From Cyanoderma ruficeps (taxonomy: Eukaryota; Chordata; Aves; Passeriformes; Timaliidae), in assembly GCA_008694505.1 (NCBI GenBank), contig VZDJ01007749.1:4616941-4680940 (forward strand): 64,000 bases of DNA, in the 5' to 3' direction. The notes under the pieces were generated by a model, which saw only the letters and a list, made by a program, of their open reading frames with translations, was not told where the DNA came from and searched no databases. Positions 37,978 through 50,045 of the stretch are shown piece by piece (the stretch's first letter is position 1; each line of letters begins with the position of its first letter). The position numbers were made by a program, and so were the translations under genes.

Positions 37978-40900
37978 ATGTTGCTCCAGGCTGACTCCTT
38001 TTCTCTTCCATGGGTCAGGGAGCCTCCCCTCTGCAGTTAGCAGGGCTGGCACCCACATGCCTGTGCTCCACCCCTTGCTACCTCCCCTTTGCTCTGTGCT
38101 GTTGGCAGAGGCTGTGAGGATGCTTTCCTAATTTTACAGCACCAAAGCACAAGGAGTAGATGGGCTGAGCCTGTGGCTGAGTCTGCTTCCTCCCCTCAAA
38201 GCATATTTGGCAAGGGTGAGGAGATGCTGGAAGCTTGGACCCTTGCTGGACTTCTGCTGGAGCCAAATCCTGCCATAAGGCAGGTGCTTACTGCAGGTCT
38301 ACAGCTGAGTTTGCAGGGTGGGCTCAGCCCTGTGGATCACACTGAGGCACAGCATGAGAGCATGCAGAGTTACACAAATCTGCTTCTGGCTCCTGGGGTT
38401 GTGTTTGTTAGGGTGAGATCCCTACTTTCTTGCTCACACCACTGCCCACAGGGGTTATAGGCATAAACCAGCCATGCTACAGCAGCTCAGCTGAACAAGC
38501 AGAATTTTGAGGTACCTTGAGGTGGTCCTACATGGACAACATTGCTCTCAGGGGCAAGTTGAGCCTTTCAACTGACAAGAGGAGGAGCCTAGAGATGTTA
38601 GTCTTCACCTGAAATACTTCAGATGAATGTCTTGGATGGGATGAACCGCCATGGAGACCCTTACACCAAGCATGTGTTCTCCAAAGCACTTTCCCCAGCA
38701 GTGTTTTCCATGGTGGGTCTTCAAGCAACCCTGCAAGTGCTTGGTTTACCCTACCCACAGCATCCTTGTTCACAGTATTTATCTGGCCCTACAGCATTCA
38801 CTCTGGCTGCTGTTTAAGGTGTGTGTCCTCCAGCTTGCAGAAGCCCTCCCTGGGCACTGTACCATTCCTGTGGGCCAGCATGGAGACAGGGGGTAAAATG
38901 AGCACCAAATTGCACAGTACTATAGCTAAGGTGCATTTCACAAGGCTGGTAGGGGATGAATTTCATAGGGAAATAATATGCACCTCTCGAGACAGTGAGG
39001 AGTGAGCTTCTGCAGATCTACAACTTGTAGCATCCCTAAACAACAGCTCTGCATCCCCATGGACTGAGCAGGGTGCTGAGTAGGCTGCAGCAAAGTGTCC
39101 GGGCTCAGGTGATCTGAGACAGGGTGGAGGGTCTGGATGCCTGTTGGGGTATTTCTTTTATTCTTACGGTTGTCCAATGAACAAGAGAAGTGAAATACAT
39201 TTTTGTGGTTCCCCGGCTAGCCTAGATGATATTATGTTTCATGCCTGTCAGATTCAGGCAGTTTGTTAAAATTAGAGATGATAGATTTATGGCCCAGAAG
39301 GGATTGCTGCAGCACGGAGCAGGCCAGACTTTCCTCTCTGATTTCAGCTTCTCTAGTCCTCTTCTACTCCCTCGCTGTTCTCCCCTCTAGGGACAGGGCT
39401 TTGAGCACAACTCTAACATAAACAAAGAGGAGCAGTAGCCCAAAGGCCACTGTTCTGTGCAGACTTGACCGTGGCCACAGTGACAACAATAGTCCCGGGG
39501 TGCTGTTCCCTTCTGGCCCAGAGAGCTGCCTCAGCACCTTCTCTTCTCTCAGTGTCTGTGGCTTGAGACAGAAAAACAAATATTTGAAGGTTTGAGAGGG
39601 AAATGAGGACAGGGAAAAGGATCTTCACTATTCTTTTAAAGGAGACAGTGGCTCACAACTTTGACCTCTAGCACCAAGGGTTTTTCTAATGTCAAACTGG
39701 GATCAGAACATCATTCCTACAGGCAATTTCCAGCACACTCTCTTCCTTATTGGGCAGAGTTTGGTTTTCCTCACTTCCTTTAGCAAAATGTGTGTATCAG
39801 TATCTCATCTCCCATTGCCTCTTTCCCAGGCTTTTCTGCTTTACTTTGCACTCATACTGCTGTCACTTTTTAATTGCAGTCCTAGTGCTTGACTCAGCTA
39901 TTGTCCAGCAGGGTGAGATGAGGTATCAGGCAGTAGCTGTGGTGTCTGAAGTGGACAGGCTGTCACATAAATGTAGCTTCTTTGCATGTTACAGAGCCCC
40001 TAATTGCTGTGCATCTACATCTTATTTTTTTTTTAAGTAACATTTCTACCATAATTGCATGGGGTAAGAAACTGATTAAAATGTACCAAACGGTATCATC
40101 TTTAGTGCTTTGAAAAATCCCTGCAGCTGGTGGGTGGCTGTGGGGGAGGGAGTGATTGATGCAAAATGTCCCCTCTCCCCAGGAGATCTTTCTCCCCCAC
40201 ACCCATAATCCTGCTACTTCGTACTTATATAACGTTGTCATCTCCTATAGCACGTATACAACTGATTTGTCACCAGGACAAAGCTCAGCCTGGAGTTGGA
40301 GCATAGGACAGAGACTTGGAGGGTCCTGACTCCTGTCACTGGCATGCAGACGGCTCTTGGCTTCAGTTTTCCTCTTTGCAAAGGAGATCCTATTGATTTT
40401 TGCCTTGCTCAGCTGATGCCAGATGAAGTATGTGTTGACAGAAATGTTTTGAGATCCTTTGATGGAATGTGTTAATTTATTAATGGAATCCTCTCTAATC
40501 ATCACATTTCTTTCAATTAACCAACAAAAATCCTTTGTGAGGGTGTAGTGTGCCGTTCAGCAAGCAAAACCTGACCCCCAGACAGCTCCGAGCCCAGCCG
40601 TGCAGAGAGGGGCAGGGTTGGAGTCCTGCAGGGTGGCAGAAGGACCAGAGCTCTGCTGGTGCTGCACACTGCCAGGCTGCACTGGGGCTCAGCAGCCTGC
40701 AGCACATGGGATGGGCTTGGAAAGGGCAGGTATTTTTAGGGAGAAGGAATTAGGCAATACAAACGAATCTCAGCTGAGGGGAAACACTGAGAGATGGTTA
40801 ATGTGTGCATGCGTGATGCATGTGTGTTATTTTAGGAGAAAGCTCATCTGCCTGTCCCCTAAAGCACGTGACAGTGCTGGGACACTGCTCCTGAGCTCTG

Positions 40901-42121
40901 TCAGCCCCAATCTGAACTGGGAGAGTTTTATCTAGTCCCAAACACTACAAATGTGCCTGTACTCTTCGCTCAAGGGGGCTAAGAGAGTTTGTCAGCCCAA
41001 ACACATTTATAAAATGTTTTGCATCCATGTGGCAGCGATGGGAGTGTTAAATTCCTGGCACCACTGCCATGTGTCTGGGATATGACCAGAAAAGGAAAGG
41101 CTGCTACCCTGCCAGAGTGTGGAAGGGGCAGGAGAGGAGGGAGAGAGTGTGAGCAGTCACAGTGCAACAGTGGGGAGACAGAGTTAATTTTTGCCTGCTA
41201 TATAGTTTCAGTGTAACACCACTGAATTAATCTCCTGAGCTTTAATATTTAAATCCTGGTATTTTTGCATATTAAATCAGCAGAAGCAGTCCTTGAGGCA
41301 GGAGCAGGGATTGTTTGTGTTCCTGCAGCACCCAGGCTGGGCAGCTGCTGTATTCATCTGGCCGCAACAACTACCATTAGGTTTAACTAGTTATCAATAT
41401 GGCATTTCAACTAATGTGAGATAGTTTAACAGACAGAGTGTATTGGATTTTCTGGGAACAATGCAAGGAATAGGAGTATTTCAAGAATCTCTATAATGAG
41501 CAGATACTGCTGCTGGCAGGCTTCTCTTCACGGTGTGGAAGAGTGATGTGCCTACAACGCTGGAGTTCAGCCTTTGCACAGGGTCAGAGGGGAGAGTTTG
41601 GTCCCTGGCTGCCAAACCCCTTCTGCTACTGCTCAGCAAACTCCCTGGTGAGCTTGCAGACTTCCCTCTTGAATTATTAGGGTTTCTGGCTTTGAAATAC
41701 ATGCTGTTTGTCTGCCCTCTGAAGTTTAGCCCATCACTGTCAAAAACACGGTGTCTCTACAACTTTAGCCAGCTTTTTAGCAGAAATATCTCCCTAGGAA
41801 GGCTCCCCCTGCCTTGTCAGAGCCATTCCTCCTCCAGTCCTGCCCTCAAGGGATGCACTGCACATGGTCCTTATGGTGGGATGTCTGGGAGGGCAGCAGG
41901 AGCAGCTACAGCTGGTCACAGTCCCAGCATTGACAACACATCCTTTACTCAAAAAGTTCTGACACGCGATTCCAGCGAGTGGCTGTGCAGCAGTGTATCA
42001 CATCATCACATCCAGTCTGACATTTAGTGAATCTGGTTTCTTTCTGGCTTTAGGTTCATCAACAGCAGCCTTTTTTATTCCTTTCCCTCTATCCAAACCT
42101 TGGATCTGGTCTTTTAAATGG

Positions 42122-42146
42122 CTTTTTTTTTCTTTTTTTTTTTTTC
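42122..42146. repeat. poly-T tract
   Basis: T run interrupted by a single C. On the minus strand it reads as an A-rich tail, but no retrocopied gene is recognisable next to it. Confidence 0.8.
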
Positions 42147-43192
42147 CCCATAAAACAGGGATGCTCAGCTGGAACTTGTACTGAGTAGAAGATAAGGAAT
42201 TCCTTTCTTGACTAATGTAGCATAGATGTTTTGTAACTTGTTTCTTTCTTTTCACCTAAAGCTTTATTTTCTAGTTAGATGCTGGGTTGTGATGATATCA
42301 AATTTACAAATATACCTGACAGAAAGCATTATAGTTTAATTTTGAAGGCCACGCTATTCATTTGGGCCACTGAGTTTTCCTGGTCTGTCTGAGGCTTTTG
42401 CTCTTTACTAGGTCTCACCAAGCACTTTCCCTGTACCTTTGGGAAATAGCACAAGCTGGGGGAAACAACTCCCAGCCCATGCTTCACACGGAGAATCCAG
42501 AATCAGTTACACCCTTCTGCCTAAAATCTGGTACTTCTGAGAGGCAGCAAAGCAAAATTAAATATAAGTAACAGCCTCTGGGGCCTGGTACATTTTGTGT
42601 CTCTTTGGCTGGCAAACTGGAGCAGCCAAGGATGACTTAGGAGTAACTTCAGAAACAGTACTGAAACAAAACTACAGAATGGGTTTAGATTTTAAAACAC
42701 AGCACTTGCGCTTTTTGCACAAGTTCCATCATCCAAGTAGCAGAAACCAGCTTTTTTCAAAGACTTCCTGCTAATGTTGGTTAAAAATTAATGCTCCTAA
42801 CACTCCTAACTTTCTACACAAAAAAATACAGTGATCTTTTGATTTTAGATTAGAAATGGGGGTATTGCTTAGAAAATTAAGTCTACCCTCTAAAATCCAA
42901 AGGCTTTCCACACATTTATTAAACTTTATTATAACCAAAATGTCCCCCACAAAAATGTGAGTCGCTGGTTTGTCACAGCCTTTTTCCCTTACGAGTGGAG
43001 AACACCCAGCCTGGAAAGATCACTGGCTGGCTGGACTTCTCATGGTATGGGACTTGCTGACCTTCTCATTAGCAGATGTCAGCAAGCCATCAGCTTGTCA
43101 TTTTTCTGGCTTCAAACACCCAGGCTTGCACACCAAAGGAACCCAAAGGTTCCTCCTTAATGAGGAACATTTTGCTCACTGCAGCCCGGTGT

Positions 43193-43310
43193 TAGAACCA
43201 CAGAATTGTTTGGGCTGGAAGGGACCTTAAAGATCAACCCCTCTGCCATGGGCAGGGACACTTCCCACTACACCAGGGTTGCTCAGTGCTCCATCCAACC
43301 TAGCCCCATA
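43193..43310 (-). mobile_element. CR1 non-LTR retrotransposon, 3' end fragment
   Basis: Matches the reverse complement of the CR1 3' end: accacagaattgtttgggctg, then aagggaccttaaagatcaac, then gccatgggcagggacacttc, then ccatccaacctagcc. About 120 bases remain, so it is a short dead copy in minus orientation. Confidence 0.9.
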
Positions 43311-46300
43311 GCCAGAGATACGTCCTGAAATTGGGAAATATGCAGATCTGGAAAGAGGAAGCCAGAGGCATGAGGGAGGTGGTTGCCACTGCAGTCACGT
43401 TTTTAGACCTGGTAGCTCACCTGCCTCTGAGCCGTGGGACCCAAGAGCAGAGTCACGTGTTGGAGGAAATCCTGAGCAGGGACAAGGCAGTCCCACTCAC
43501 TCTGGCAGCATGCACAGGCAGCAGCATGTCTGCTGAAGTCATACTCAAGCAGTATTTTTAACATGGCTTGAAAGAACTGCCAGCTCCTCTGCTGCTGAAA
43601 ATGGGGCTATTTTTAGCAATTAGCTGTATTCAAATGCTCCTTCCACGATCTGCACAGGCAGTAAATGGTTTAGTAGATTACCAGAAAGGATCAGATATTC
43701 CCCTAGATAAAAACAGTGTTTGCTGTGTTAAAAAATATGAGATGAAAATCTTCACACTTCACAGCACCAATTCACACTGAGGCAGGGCTGGGAAAGGGAT
43801 ATAACCTTGGGGTTTCCTGTTAACATTCATGTGCCCCCGTTCTGAGAAAAACTTGACTATTCAGCTATGTTGCCTGGTTCTTGATAGTGCTTTGCATTAC
43901 TATAGCTTCTTTCAGCTCACAATCTCAGACCTTTCCCTCAATAACATGGAGCTGGACAAGATAATAGGTGGTTGAGTGGGATCTATTCCCATCTGGCAAA
44001 CTCTTGACTGTTGAATGTAGTCCTCAATAAAATCCATTCGAGTTTCCTGGCATGTGGCAGTCTGTGCCTTCCTATAAACTATGTTGTGATGCTAATAATA
44101 ACCCTAATAATGGTTAAGAATAATGTTTCTCAAACAGGTCTTGCATCAGCCATGAGGCTGCCATGGGGTGGCAGGAGATGGCTGTAATCTGGAGATTACA
44201 TGGCGTGTTATGGAATAGGAACAGTGCCTCAGATGCCCCTGATTCTGCAAATACTGGAATTGCTTTTTCTCAAAGCATATGGTTACACTTAAAGTCTGCA
44301 GTCGAGGAGTTTAAGCAGAGACACAAAATTGAACAAGTATTCAACACCTTTGTTATAATTTTAAGTCCTCTGTTTCAGAGGGCCTGGCATTCAGTATTGC
44401 AATTCAATTTTAATGCCTCTTGCTTGATCTGTAAAGCCGGAGAATTATTTAGCTGGGGAAAAATGTAAAATATTGATTGCCTAAAATTGGCAGCTTTCCC
44501 TGACTTCTGGACACTGGAGAGCCACAGACCTGCCAGGTTCAGCATTTCTTTGAGTGAAGCATAAGAATGCTGCAGGTAGTGGGTGCTGGAGGCAGCTCTC
44601 CCATCACTCAGAGCCCTTCAGGAAGGACTGGATGGAAAAAGCTCCTTTCAGTTATAAAATCACCTATGCAATAGGTTAGCAGAGTTACACCAAGACAACC
44701 CCTTTATTCTGCATGGCAAGGAAGGGAGGCATAGTTTGCCTTTTATTTCTCTTTATGAGAATCTCTGTGAGTCAAGATTTCCTTTGCAAGCCAATATGGA
44801 AACTTTAATGCCTGACATTAAATATTCTTTTTAAAGCTGTGCTGAAACTGAAAAAAAAAGTTAATTAGAGCTTCTTGCAAAGGAAATAAAAAAGTATATT
44901 AGTTAAAGTAGTGACATTTCCTTTTGATAGAAAGCTGGTGTTTCCAAGAGTCTGAGATAAAGGCTAATAGGCAGGCTAATCAAAGAACACAGGAACAAGT
45001 CCTTATGCAATACCTCTCCCGTCTGTTCAGTACAAACCCATTTGATCTTTACCATTGAGCAATGGAATTTAGCTTCATGTCACAGAAAAAGAATATCGGA
45101 GAGTACAAGAGAAAAATTGTGTCTGGGCCACAGGTTTTTTGCCTGGGTTCACAGGCATCTTTCTCCACAGTCAATTTGCAGTGAGACGTGGAGCTTGTCT
45201 TGATCTGCTGTAAAACTAGTCACCAGCCATAAAGGTAGGTCTCAGATCTTGAGGATTTCTCAGAACTCAAGGAGGTACTTGAGCCTGAGCCCCAGACTCA
45301 AATTTATTTCTAAGATGTAGAGAAGTGCTACTCTGCAGCCCAGCTCTGGATCTTACATTGTCCCTCACAGTTTTCTTTTTTCTGTATTTCTCTTCTGTTC
45401 CTTTTCACCCTCCTCCTATTTATCCTCTTCCTTATCTGCTGGTATGTTTCTCTGTAACATCTTGCTCTTTCACTACTTCATATTGCCAACACCAAACTTC
45501 TGAAAGTCAGAGGTGATAATTTCTTACTCCCAAAAGCACTGCATCTAACATAGGAGGAATGCTGTATTAGAACTCAGTTTTGTGGACAAGATTCACCAGG
45601 TGCAGAAGTAGGAGCTCATGTTCTGATGCAACCAGTGGTGCTTTTGATGCAACCAGAGCACAGCATCCATGGGTAGAGCATCAGTGCAGGGGTCAGGCTC
45701 AGAAGGGTAGAACCATGCTTTCTGCAAGTGTGGGAATTTTTTGTAAGTTCTTAAAAGATTGGAGTTCTGCTGCTTGTAAAGCAAGCTGAAGGAGCTGCTT
45801 TCAATGGGCTTTCCTCCTCACCCAAGAATGAGATGTCCAAAAAAGCATTTGGAAACCTCTGGAGTTGTATCAGGCAGTCCTGGTCCTTCATGCAATACTG
45901 CTCTGATTCAGAGTTCAGGCAATTTCTGTTTCAAATACCCAGTGGATTTTCTTTTCTAATTACACTAATTAGCCTCAATCGAGAATAAAGAATCTGATGC
46001 TTCATTCTGAGGCACTGCATGTTCCTTGACAGAAAAGAGACAAGCTGGTGTTTGTGTCTTTCCCATGAAGAAGAAAAGTTTGAGCAGGTTCTGAAGCCCG
46101 GTGTGAAAACAGGTTTTGCTGCGAAAGTGTCTGGAAGTCAGAAAGCCATCGAGGGCAGCTGAGGCCACCAGGGAGGGAAGTGAAAGGAAATGATTGCAAT
46201 TTCAGCTTCCCTTCAGAAAGCCATGATGTCACCTTTCTGCAAGGGCTCTCTGATTTTGGCTATAAAGGGGATGGGGTGGAGCACTTTGCACACATCTTTG

Positions 46301-46663
46301 TCAGACTCCACCACAATGCGTATGCTAAGCCTGAAATTGAGACATCCACCCCTGCTTGCATTCACTGAACCTGAATATGTATGCACATTAGTGTGAAGAG
46401 GATCTCATGTTGGTTCTCTTCTTAAAAACTGATATTACAAAATGATGGACAGCCTCAAATTCCATTAAGCTCAATGCACGTGTTCAGCTACTGATAGGAT
46501 TTGGCCTCTAGGCGTATATGTAGTTTATGTCTCTTTCTCCTTGGTGGCATATCTAATGCCCTATTACCCTCTCAGTTCTTCATCAGGAACACTAGAATTG
46601 CTGCTCCATTTAAAAAAAAAAGTGAAAATTATTCTTTTTTTCCCCATATACTGTTAACAGGCT
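43311..46663. other. intergenic DNA; no gene recognised
   Basis: No convincing exon or RNA gene. The segment 44163-44470 is AT-rich, free of recognised repeats and of simple sequence, and has the look of a conserved noncoding element, but this is only an impression. A 12-bp word, tgatgcaaccag, is duplicated at 45624-45635 and 45645-45656. Confidence 0.6.
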
Positions 46664-46900
46664 TCATAACAGAGTCACAGACTGGGGTAAATGGAAAGGG
46701 ACCACTGCAGGATGCTCAGGGCCTCATTTAGCTGAATTTTGAATTATCTCCAAGGATGGAGATCCCACAGCTTTTCTGCTCAATTGCTTCATCACACCTT
46801 TTTTCCTCCTATCAAAACCACAACCTCTTTTTCATTTCAAATCTATTTCCTTTCATCCATCTGCCGTACACCTCTCCAAAGGGTCTGGCTCCATGTTCTC
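46664..46900 (-). mobile_element. degraded CR1 fragment
   Basis: agagtcacagactgg, then ggaaagggacc, then atctccaaggatggagatccc, then cacagcttttctg follow the order of the CR1 3' region in reverse complement, with many substitutions. The end towards 46900 is uncertain. This is an older copy than those at 31565 and 43193. Confidence 0.6.
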
Positions 46901-49295
46901 TAAACACTCCCAATTAACAGAGTTTGTGTCACATGAAAAAAAGATGGGCAGAGCTGCAGAATGCATATCCAGACTGAAACTTCAGATATTATGACTCCAG
47001 CTGAGTTAGTCTGAGCTACTGGCTCAGATGATTGGTTCACCGAGGATCAAAAATGTACAAAAATCATGTTTGATCTGAGAGTCAAACATCACTCAAAGCT
47101 TTGCACAGATCAAGGAATTCGGACCAGATTTGTCACTAGGAGGAGCCAAAGGGAAACCTCTCCAAACAAGTTTCCAAATCAATTGTCCAAATTTCTTTTG
47201 AAAAACCCTGTAAGTGCCCCAACACTCAGTGGTGGTCATGTCTGAGATGTCCTTTTGTCCTTCCAGGATTTGGTATGTGATGCTAAGTACTAATCCCCTG
47301 AGGAATGCAGATCCATTTAAAACTGGCAGGTGTGATAGTCAAAGCCAAATCCAGAGTAAAAGGCTGCAATTCTGTGACTGTGCTCAGCCTTCAAGGGCAG
47401 CTCTGAATTTGGCTGTCTGCATTGGTCACCTGATGGCAATGGCAGCAATGTGGGATCCTGAGAGTGATGTCTATGAAACAGGAAACCTTTAGGAGCTATG
47501 AGATCTCTTGGGAGCTGTACTCCCAAGTATCTGAAGAGCTGTAGTCAGTCTGTTCTCCTGCTGAAGCTCACACTTTTGATAAACAATGTGTAACTCAAAG
47601 CTAGGAAGGCAAATCTGTGCTGGGTGTCAGGTTTAAGGATCCAGCAGACTTGTTAGGTGTGTGTTTGACTCTAGACAGGCATAGAAGGCTCGTGCACGTG
47701 AGCAAGCTCAGAAACATTGCTGCATCAGGACTAGGGTGGGCCTGTTTCAGCAGCAGGGTCAGGAAGCTCTGACCTCAGAGGTGCCAGGAGGCCAAGAATT
47801 GAGATGCAGTATGAAAGCTATACCATATGAAAGCTGGTAGAAACCAAAGTGCTTCTATACATTTATTTTCCCCTTTTTTTTTTTTTTTCTTTTCATTTGT
47901 CCTGAGAAGCATACAGTGTCATACTCTGGCCTATTTTGATTATAGAATCAAATTGTGAATATAGAAACATGACTCATGATAACTCATTAACACTGAACAA
48001 TTAAGCTAAACAGTATTTTCTTTTGGGAAAACCGCAACTATTTCATGCCCTAGATAATTGATTTTGATATGCTTTCCCTTGGCTAGGAAATGCAAGTTCC
48101 TTGCTACACATTCCCTGCTGGTTTTGGTCACTGAATTCTTGATGTTTGAAAAGGAGATAATGAAAGTTTTCACATCCCATTTATTCCTAGAGACTCTCAG
48201 TTCAGTGGGGGGTCTGAGCATTTCTTGCCATCAGCAGTAAGGATAATGGGTCTCCCTTAATGAGCAGCCACTGAGATAGGCATTGCACAGGACAACAAAT
48301 TAGCAGCTACACATGCAGCCTTGATAGAAGAAGACCACAGGAGTCCAGGAGCTCTCCCAGAGGTCATTGATTTGCTGGTTCTTTAGCAAAATTGATGATT
48401 ACTGGTGCTTGCAGTTAACTGACACTGTAAAGGAGGATGGCTCTTTCCAAAAGCAGTTTGTGAAATGTAATTGTAGACTGTGGGATCATCAGAGGAGGCT
48501 GAGAATAGCAGTGAGGCCTCTGCCAAAGCTCACCCTGGGGCAGGTGAGAATAACTCCCTTATCCAGGCAGAGCTAGAGCAGGGATGAGACAGAACCTGTA
48601 CACAAGACCTGGTGAGCAAACTTGGAGCCTTCTGCTTTGGGAAATGCCAAAGGTGGTTCCTCTGCAGCAGCAGCCAGCACATCAAGGAGGGCAAGAGCTG
48701 CTTGTCCTCTGCATCACCCTCCACAGCACTGGACCACAGCCAGCAGTGCTGGGGGAATTCGGGGGCATTTAAGCTCCCTGTAGGTAATTGAAAGTTGATT
48801 GTATCTAAAATCAGCTGCCAGCAGCTGAATGTGTGCTAAGCCTTCCCTGGTCTCAGCTCTCACAGGCGGGGAAGCTCCCCCTCTCAGCACTCCCAGCACA
48901 ACAGCTCTGGCTGCTGCAACCTCAGCAAAGAGGTGCATCCCCCCCTACCCCCACCAGAAATAAGATGTATTAGTGGCAATACTGGCCTTGTACTGCCCTT
49001 GTGCAGTTTTTGTCTGGCTGAAAAGATGACTCCAGTTTCCAGCACTGCTAATCCTCTGTAAAGTTCACTTTGGTACTGGAGAGATTGCTGCAGCTTTACT
49101 GAAAACAAACATTTTCCTCTGAAATGTGTTGCCTTTGGCTGGGCTGATGTGTTTATCAAGCAGTCACTTTCATCATTGCTTGCTTTATTTTATGCCATCT
49201 ATTACCAGTGCCCTGTGTGCTTTTGCTCTGTGGTGTGTTTTATGCACAGTTTGTCTACAAACAGTGCAAATAAAGTTAATCTGATTGTAGCTGGT

Positions 49296-49313
49296 TTGCT
49301 CTAATTAGAGCAA
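49296..49313. repeat. 18-bp perfect palindrome with TAATTA core
   Basis: ttgctctaattagagcaa reads the same on both strands. The central TAATTA is the dimer-type core bound by many homeodomain proteins. About one perfect palindrome of this length per few windows is expected by chance, so function is speculative. Confidence 0.7.
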
Positions 49314-50024
49314 CACTGGTGCATGAGTCCTCAGTGTTGACATTGTCCTCCAGGATGAGGAAAGCAAACCCAGGGCTCCTGGGTGCTGCTGCCAGCCTTC
49401 CCTCTCTGCGCCATCCATTGTGTTAACAGGGTCTTTAGAATTAGAAACCTGAATCAATAAGAGCTACCTGAATTAGGGACTGAATATTTTGCATATTTGT
49501 GAATGCATCAGATGCCCTTAAAAAGTGTATTTTTACTAGGACAAAGAAACCAATTATCCTTTCATCAGGATATCCCGGAACAGTAATTAGTCACAAAGGA
49601 AAACTAAGATTCCCCGTCATGAATATACAATTCAAAAGAAGACTGCCAGTATCAAATCCACACTCAGAGATACTTATTGTCATGGAGTTGTGTGATTGTA
49701 ATAGAACTGAGAAATACTTCAGAAAGCAAATTTTATTATATAAGTGGTCAGTGCTCCTTGTTATGGCATTTACAAGCAGTTCAGAGTTTTCTGAAAGCGA
49801 TGGGTTACAGAGGAGCTAGATGGACTTTTTTGCAAGTTCTAACTCCGGTAGAAACATTTAGCACTTCCAAATAGTGCAACCACTGCTGTGTTCTTAGCTA
49901 AACCCAGGGGTCTATAGGCAAGAAGTACCTTGCAGATTTTTGGCAATTGAGGAAAGAGGGCATTCACAGCTTCTGGGACTGAACACATTTCTGTATGAAG
50001 GCAACTGAGAATGAGAGAGAGTAA

Positions 50025-50045
50025 CACTCTCCTGTAAGGAGAGTG
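50025..50045. repeat. 8-bp inverted repeat
   Basis: cactctcc and ggagagtg are separated by tgtaa. The length is compatible with chance. Confidence 0.7.

Larger units (their letters stand above)
32111..43192. other. intergenic DNA; no gene recognised
   Basis: Eleven kilobases of mostly unique noncoding sequence, GC-richer at 37200-38500. The longest open frame is 242 codons on plus (37312-38040). It lacks domains, overlaps other frames of similar quality and is treated as chance. Notable local sequence: a G/T tract (32742-32816), E-box-like CAGCTG pairs (32463-32480), a 10-bp hairpin (36972-36998), a 24-bp palindrome (37954-37977) and a poly-T tract (42122-42146). Confidence 0.65.

Noticed and set aside
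41533..42027. 164-codon plus-strand frame
   Set aside because: Composition is random-like, there is no domain, and it runs into sequence with several other overlapping frames.
42122..42146. T-run read as the poly-A tail of a minus-strand processed pseudogene
   Set aside because: No retrocopied coding sequence or target-site duplication could be recognised beside it. Processed pseudogenes are rare in birds.
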